The notes below the pieces were generated by a model. The model was not told the origin of the DNA. It searched no databases and saw nothing but the letters and a program-made list of their open reading frames with translations. Positions 14,557-18,833 of a DNA stretch of 18,833 bases are shown piece after piece (position 1 is the first letter of the stretch; each line of letters begins with the position of its first letter). This stretch comes from CAKMMH01 sp927798255 (lineage in GTDB: Bacteria; Bdellovibrionota_C; UBA2361; CAKMMH01), in the NCBI GenBank assembly GCA_034180415.1, contig JAXFOK010000022.1:1-18833 (forward strand), written 5' to 3'. The position numbers and the translations under genes are program-made.

Positions 14557-17418
14557 ATGTTAGCAGGAAATAATACGGCAAAAAGTAGCATCGAGAGACA
14601 AGATTTTGATGGGTTCAAGAAAAGAAATGGAATGATTGTAAAATTTGATATTTCTAAAATTAAAAATGCTGTAACCAAAGCCTTTAAATCTGTTTACTAC
14701 AAAAGTGATGAGAGCTTTTCTGAAGATGCACCTGAAATTATCACAAGAAAGGTTTTAAATGAATTAAATGATGAAAATGGACTTTATTATGTTCAAGAAG
14801 ATATAAACGGAAAAAGAATTCCTAGCATTGAAGATGTGCAAGATTTAGTAGAAGTTGTTCTTGCAAAAGAAGGATATTTAGAAGTTTTAACAGAATATAA
14901 AACTTACAGAAAACAAAGAGAACTTGCAAGAAATAGAATTAAAGTGTTAAGAGATAACGCTTCAGAAGATGATATAGATGTTACAGATGCAACACTTTTA
15001 CTTGTAGAATCTCACTCATCAAATATTACTCGTCCTTGGGATAGAAAAAGAATCGTAAATGAGCTGATAGAAGAAACAAGCATTGGCTCAGAAATGGCAA
15101 ACATAATTGCAAAAGCTGTTGAAAATCAAATTATAACTGCAAAACTTACTTCTGTTAGCTCTTCTTTAATAAGAGAGCTTGTAAATAATGAACTTGCAAT
15201 TAGAGGACTTCACGCTCAGCTTAGAGATTTATCATCTTATGCTGTAAGTAAGAAATTTATCGAACAACTTATGTTCACAAAGTCAGTAGAAAACAGTAAC
15301 GTTGTAAACAATAACCCAGAAGCAGTAAATCTTGGAATTGCAGAGCTTGTTTTAAAGCAATGGGCATTAGATACTATTTTCTCTCCTGAAGTAAAAAGAG
15401 CACATGACACAGGTGCTATTCACTTGCATGATTTAGGATATCCACATAGAGTTTACTGCTCATCTCACAGCGTGGAGTATGTTAAAAAATATGGTTTAAA
15501 AGGACTTTTAAATTTAAACACAGAGTCAAGCCCAGCAAAAAGTGCATCAGTTTTAACTGGTCACTTAAACACCTTCCTTGCTTCAATGCAAGCAAACTAC
15601 GCGGGAGCTCTTGGAATTGCTTACATTAACATTTTTTATGCTCCACTTTTAGAAGGAAAAGATGCTAAATATTATAAGCAAACTGCTCAAGAACTTATTT
15701 TTAATGGTTCTCAAAATGCGTTCTCAAGAGGCGGGCAAACTCTTTTCTTAGACTTTAATATTCACACAGGAATTCCTGAATACATGAAACAAGTTCCAGC
15801 AGTTGGAGCTGGCGGAAAGTATATGCTTATGCTTTCAGATGGTGCTAAGGTATTCTTAAAAGAAGAATTAAGAGAAGAAAAAGATGCTAATGGAAATCGT
15901 TTAATGGATCTTTATTATGAAGATGAAACAGGCGAAAAGAGATTAGTATTAAGAGAGCTTGCTGATAATCAAAAAGGCATAGTTTATGATGAAAAAGTTA
16001 CAAATGACCTTAAAAAGAGAGGAGAAAAAATTGTAACTTACGGAGATTATGAAAAAGAAGCAAGAGATTTTGCATTAGCTTTAATTGATGTATTTGCAGA
16101 TGGTGATTGCAATGGTAAGATTTTTGAATTCCCTAAATGTGACTTCCATGTAAGCGAAGAAACTTTTACAGACCCAGAGCAATACAAAGTATTTTTAAAA
16201 GCTTGTGAGCTTTCAAGTAAAAATGGTTCTACATATTTTATCTTTGATAGAGATGCTGTAACACTTTCTGCTTGTTGTAGACTTAGAACTACAATTAGCG
16301 ATAACAGAATGCTTCTTCACCCAGAGTCTTTAAGATTCTGTGGATTCCAAAATGTTACAATTAATATTCCTCAAGCAGCTTATAGAGCGGCTAAGAAAGG
16401 CGAAGCAACATTAGACGGGCTTTACAAAGAAGTAGAGGAAATGATGGAGCTTTGTGCTAAGGCTCATTTAGAGAAGAAGAAAAAATCAAAAGAAATGATG
16501 AGTGAGCCAGGATGTCCTTTATATCAAGTTGGAAAACTTGCTTGCGATGGTAGACCTTATATTGAGCTTGATAAGTGTACTTACATTATAGGAATAATAG
16601 GGGTAAACGATGCTGTTAAGTTCTTAACTGGAAAAGAACTTCATGAAAGTCAGGAAGCTCAAGACTTTGGCTTAAAACTTCTTGCTAAGATGTTCTTAAA
16701 GAGCAAAGAGTTAGGTGAAAGATATAATTTAAAATTCAGCATCGAAGAAACTCCAGCAGAGAGTGCATCAAGAAGACTTGCAATGACAGACCTTGTATAC
16801 TTTAACAAGGAAGCTAAGGATATTGTTAAGGGTGGTGATGAGGATTTTGCATACTATACAAACTCTATTCATATTACTCCTGAAGCTCCAGTTTCACTTG
16901 TTGAGCGTATTAGAAAACAAAGTATGTATCACTCAATGATTGAGTCAGGTGCTATAATTCATGCATTTGTTGGTGAAGAAAAGCCTTCTCCTGAAGCTAT
17001 AAAGAAACTTATAAAAGATACTTTTTATAAGACCCAAGCTGCGCAAGTTACAATTTCTCCAGAATTTACAGATTGTCTTGATTGCCACTCTATGACAAGA
17101 GGGTTAAATGATAAGTGCCCTAAATGCGGTTCAACGCATGTTGTAGGAGAGACAAGGGTTGTAGGATATTTCTCAAAGATTCAAAACTGGAATAAGTCAA
17201 AGAGATTTGGAGAATTACTTGATAGACAACGCGGGTCTTATTCTATTGAAAGTGCAGATGAGGTTATTATGCATGAGCCAAAAGACTGTGCATGTACTAG
17301 AGTAAAATCAAAGTTAATAAATTCTTGTGAAGTTTTAAATAATAAGAGTCAAAATATAGGAGTACAAAATGACAAAGCAATACAGAATCAAAGTTTACGG
17401 GAAGAGAGGTTGCAATAA
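14557..17418 (+). CDS. nrdD: Anaerobic (class III) ribonucleoside-triphosphate reductase with ATP cone
   Basis: This cytosolic glycyl-radical enzyme reduces ribonucleotides to deoxyribonucleotides without oxygen. GGAGG precedes the ATG. Residues about 20-130 form an ATP cone (RNGMIVKFDISKIKNAVTKA at 23-42, ending YKTYRKQRELA), the allosteric activity switch. The catalytic ten-stranded barrel has candidate active-site cysteines Cys301 (RVYCSSHS) and Cys573/Cys574 (LSACCRLRTT). A four-Cys zinc knuckle (Cys840, 843, 854, 857) precedes the radical site Gly870 in ETRVVGYF. Then follows NWNKSKRFGELLDRQRGSY and a tail of about 60 residues that is unusual in carrying Cys911, Cys913 (DCACT) and Cys924. 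The 3' end overlaps the redoxin gene by 50 bases, indicating translational coupling. With a redoxin as partner, thiols rather than formate are the likely reductant. Expression is probably NrdR-repressed. Confidence 0.95.
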   Translation: MLAGNNTAKSSIERQDFDGFKKRNGMIVKFDISKIKNAVTKAFKSVYYKSDESFSEDAPEIITRKVLNELNDENGLYYVQEDINGKRIPSIEDVQDLVEVVLAKEGYLEVLTEYKTYRKQRELARNRIKVLRDNASEDDIDVTDATLLLVESHSSNITRPWDRKRIVNELIEETSIGSEMANIIAKAVENQIITAKLTSVSSSLIRELVNNELAIRGLHAQLRDLSSYAVSKKFIEQLMFTKSVENSNVVNNNPEAVNLGIAELVLKQWALDTIFSPEVKRAHDTGAIHLHDLGYPHRVYCSSHSVEYVKKYGLKGLLNLNTESSPAKSASVLTGHLNTFLASMQANYAGALGIAYINIFYAPLLEGKDAKYYKQTAQELIFNGSQNAFSRGGQTLFLDFNIHTGIPEYMKQVPAVGAGGKYMLMLSDGAKVFLKEELREEKDANGNRLMDLYYEDETGEKRLVLRELADNQKGIVYDEKVTNDLKKRGEKIVTYGDYEKEARDFALALIDVFADGDCNGKIFEFPKCDFHVSEETFTDPEQYKVFLKACELSSKNGSTYFIFDRDAVTLSACCRLRTTISDNRMLLHPESLRFCGFQNVTINIPQAAYRAAKKGEATLDGLYKEVEEMMELCAKAHLEKKKKSKEMMSEPGCPLYQVGKLACDGRPYIELDKCTYIIGIIGVNDAVKFLTGKELHESQEAQDFGLKLLAKMFLKSKELGERYNLKFSIEETPAESASRRLAMTDLVYFNKEAKDIVKGGDEDFAYYTNSIHITPEAPVSLVERIRKQSMYHSMIESGAIIHAFVGEEKPSPEAIKKLIKDTFYKTQAAQVTISPEFTDCLDCHSMTRGLNDKCPKCGSTHVVGETRVVGYFSKIQNWNKSKRFGELLDRQRGSYSIESADEVIMHEPKDCACTRVKSKLINSCEVLNNKSQNIGVQNDKAIQNQSLREERLQ

Positions 17419-17752
17419 GTGTGCAATCTTAAAATCAAGACTTGCTAAACTTTTAGAAAATGAAAAGTGGCAAGATTTTGAGATGATGAATTATGATATT
17501 TTAACAGAAGATGGACTAGTTTCTTTTGTTAAAGAGGAAGTTTTAAATCCTCAAAGAATACCTTCATTTTTAATTCAAAAGAGAAATGAAAATGGAGAAT
17601 TCGAAAATATGATAAATCCTGAATGGAAAACAAATAAAAAAGAGGCAGAGCCTTTTAAGTTTATTGGGATTGAAACAGACTATTCTTCAAAAGGAAATGG
17701 TGTCATAACTCCAAAACAAATTGACACAGTGCTAGAGTGTGCTGTGTGCTAA
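17369..17752 (+). CDS. Glutaredoxin/NrdH-like redoxin, probable electron donor to NrdD
   Basis: This 127-residue thioredoxin-fold protein starts at an ATG preceded by AGGAG, 50 bases inside the nrdD 3' end. The first strand and active site are YRIKVYGKRGCNKCAILKSR, with the redox pair Cys15-Cys18 and the cis-proline Pro65 in RIPSFLI. A Trp/Lys-rich segment (residues 85-100) and a second Cys pair at the extreme C-terminus (ECAVC, Cys124 and Cys127) are additional to a plain glutaredoxin. Position and overlap imply that it is made together with NrdD and likely re-reduces it, as redoxins do for thiol-dependent class III enzymes. The gene ends just before a strong terminator. A general dithiol reductase role cannot be excluded. 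Confidence 0.8.
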   Translation: MTKQYRIKVYGKRGCNKCAILKSRLAKLLENEKWQDFEMMNYDILTEDGLVSFVKEEVLNPQRIPSFLIQKRNENGEFENMINPEWKTNKKEAEPFKFIGIETDYSSKGNGVITPKQIDTVLECAVC

Positions 17753-17759
17753 GCCTTTG

Positions 17760-17832
17760 ATAGGGTAAGATTAAAAGAGAGAATTTTATTAATAGTATGA
17801 GTTTTCTTTTTAATCTTACCCTATTATTTTTT
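17760..17832 (+). terminator. Strong rho-independent terminator after nrdD-redoxin
   Basis: ATAGGGTAAGATTAAAA (17760-17776) and its exact complement at 17808-17824 make a perfect 17-bp stem, followed by T6 (17827-17832). It separates nrdG from the nrdD transcript. Confidence 0.88.
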
Positions 17833-17840
17833 ACACTCAT

Positions 17841-17868
17841 TTGAACATTAAAGTTTTCGTAATGTAAT
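17841..17868 (+). promoter_or_regulatory. Putative nrdG promoter
   Basis: TTGAAC (17841-17846) and TGTAAT (17863-17868) are 16 bases apart, just after the terminator. Transcription would begin roughly 14 bases before the nrdG ATG, a nearly leaderless message. No NrdR box is visible here. Confidence 0.45.
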
Positions 17869-17888
17869 TAATTTGCAATGATGAATTT

Positions 17889-18590
17889 ATGAATTTAGAG
17901 AATAAAACGCCCTTATATAGTTACATGAAAAATCCTTCACTTATTGATTTTCCTGGGAATATGGCAGTTATGTTTTTTGTTAGTGTTTGTAACTTTAGGT
18001 GCAAATTTTGCCACAATAGAAGTCTTATAGATAAAATGCCAGATACTTTTACTTATGAATATTTAAAAAAAGTTTTAGATAAGTATAAAGATGATTGGGT
18101 TGAAGCAGTCGTAGTAAGTGGGGGAGAGCCTTGCACACATAGTGATATTTTCGAGCTTATAGAGTTTATTTACAATGAAGGATTTAAAATTAAATTAGAC
18201 ACAAATGGTTCATATCCAGATAGATTAGAAAAAGTACTTCCTCTTGTTGATTATGTTGCAATGGATTTAAAATCATCATTTGAAAATTATCATAAATTAA
18301 CAGGATTTAACGATACTGATAAGATAAGAAAATCAATTGAAATTTTAAAAAATAGTAAAAAACCTTTTGAACTTAGAACTACTATTTTAGAAGATTTTCA
18401 TACAGAAGATGAAATAAAAAAAATGATCCCAATTTTAAAGGATATTCCAAACTTTTATCTTCAAGCTTTTATTCCAAGAGAAGAAGTCCTTGCTCCAGAG
18501 CTTAGAACAAAAGAAAGAACAAGCCTTTCGTACTTAGAAAAGTTAGAGAAAATTCTTAAAGATGCAAATATAAATGTTTCTATTAGATAA
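17889..18590 (+). CDS. nrdG: Anaerobic ribonucleotide reductase activating protein (radical SAM)
   Basis: This 233-residue radical-SAM activase installs the glycyl radical on NrdD using S-adenosylmethionine and a [4Fe-4S] cluster. The cluster motif is CNFRCKFC (Cys34, Cys38, Cys41), preceded by SLIDFPGNMAVMFFVSVC, typical of the NrdG2-type activators. The SAM-binding SGGEP is at 77-81, followed by KLDTNGSYPD and VDYVAMDLKSS. The length suits the larger NrdG form rather than the short E. coli type. The chosen ATG lacks a Shine-Dalgarno. A five-codon ORF (ATG 17878, MMNL then stop) overlaps it as ATGA, so translation may be leaderless or reinitiated. The gene lies downstream of nrdD and the redoxin but beyond their terminator. 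Confidence 0.93.
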   Translation: MNLENKTPLYSYMKNPSLIDFPGNMAVMFFVSVCNFRCKFCHNRSLIDKMPDTFTYEYLKKVLDKYKDDWVEAVVVSGGEPCTHSDIFELIEFIYNEGFKIKLDTNGSYPDRLEKVLPLVDYVAMDLKSSFENYHKLTGFNDTDKIRKSIEILKNSKKPFELRTTILEDFHTEDEIKKMIPILKDIPNFYLQAFIPREEVLAPELRTKERTSLSYLEKLEKILKDANINVSIR

Positions 18591-18678
18591 AATCATTAAT
18601 AAATTTTACTAAGACATTTAAAAAAGAATTTTGATGTTAAAAAATGAAAACTATTAGACTTATATTAATAATAAGAAA

Positions 18679-18707
18679 TAGCCACTTGGTATATTCTAAA
18701 GTGGTTA
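18679..18707. terminator. Bidirectional hairpin between nrdG and the converging gene
   Basis: TAGCCACTT (18679-18687) pairs with AAGTGGTTA (18699-18707) with one G-U pair and an 11-base loop. T-rich sequence lies on both sides, fitting a shared terminator for convergent genes. Confidence 0.5.
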
Positions 18708-18744
18708 AATTTTATGTTAAAGTTCGTGGGTGTTGTAATTTATT

Positions 18745-18833
18745 TTAATCTCTGTAGCTCAAAATAGCGATTTTTTGCTTCATGACTTCGAAAAGCTCTT
18801 TTTGAAGCTCCACGAAATCAACACCCAATAAAC
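18745..18833 (-). CDS. 3' end of a minus-strand gene (partial)
   Basis: A minus-strand frame enters from the right edge and reads LLGVDFVELQKELFEVMKQK then IAILSYRD before TAA (18745-18747). The 28 residues look like an amphipathic helix at a protein C-terminus. No family can be named. Sequence just beyond the stop (18723-18735) is complementary to two segments within the coding end (18810-18816 and 18819-18826). Confidence 0.45.
   Translation of the reverse strand, partial: LLGVDFVELQKELFEVMKQKIAILSYRD

Overview
This is a strongly AT-rich bacterial window. It carries a class III (oxygen-sensitive) ribonucleotide reductase system, a flagellin gene behind a sigma-28-type promoter, housekeeping genes (ahcY, leuS), a GH13 glucosidase, and several decaying or frameshifted genes. 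Together these suggest a motile, anaerobic or facultatively anaerobic, fermentative bacterium. The lineage cannot be fixed from sequence alone: the proteins are clearly bacterial, and the LeuRS is divergent in its signature motifs.

Layout. 1-145 is the 3' end of an unknown gene. 309-701 is a small helical ORF, visibly more GC-rich than its surroundings, with its own promoter-like sequence and terminator. 782-1481 (minus) is an Asn/Tyr-rich ORF that appears frameshifted. 1726-1858 is a palindromic, multi-hairpin element whose right arm contains the ahcY stop codon. ahcY (minus) follows, then a multiply frameshifted transposase remnant, an unrelated C-terminal fragment, and leuS (minus). 6828-7225 is another broken minus-strand gene. 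The plus strand then has the GH13 glucosidase, a secreted Cys/Asp-rich protein gene broken by homopolymer frameshifts and a stop, a two-gene operon of unknown function with strong ribosome binding sites, and the flagellin. A second palindromic element (14040-14243) and a pair of NrdR boxes precede nrdD and a glutaredoxin-like gene. These end at a strong terminator, and nrdG follows with its own promoter. The last 89 bases hold the 3' end of a minus-strand gene.

How the genes work together. The clearest functional unit is nrdD / redoxin / nrdG. NrdD has an ATP cone, a glycyl-radical site and a Cys-bearing C-terminal tail. The overlapping redoxin gene points to a thiol-dependent rather than formate-dependent enzyme. 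Tandem NrdR boxes flank and overlap the promoter.

The most unusual gene is the flagellin at 12032-13999. Canonical D0/D1 ends enclose seven FG-GAP/VCBS-type calcium-loop repeats, the number expected for a complete seven-bladed beta-propeller, in place of the variable D2/D3 region. The bicistron just upstream (10089-11510) encodes a 120-residue helical protein whose last 28 residues resemble type III secretion needle C-termini; this is only a hypothesis.
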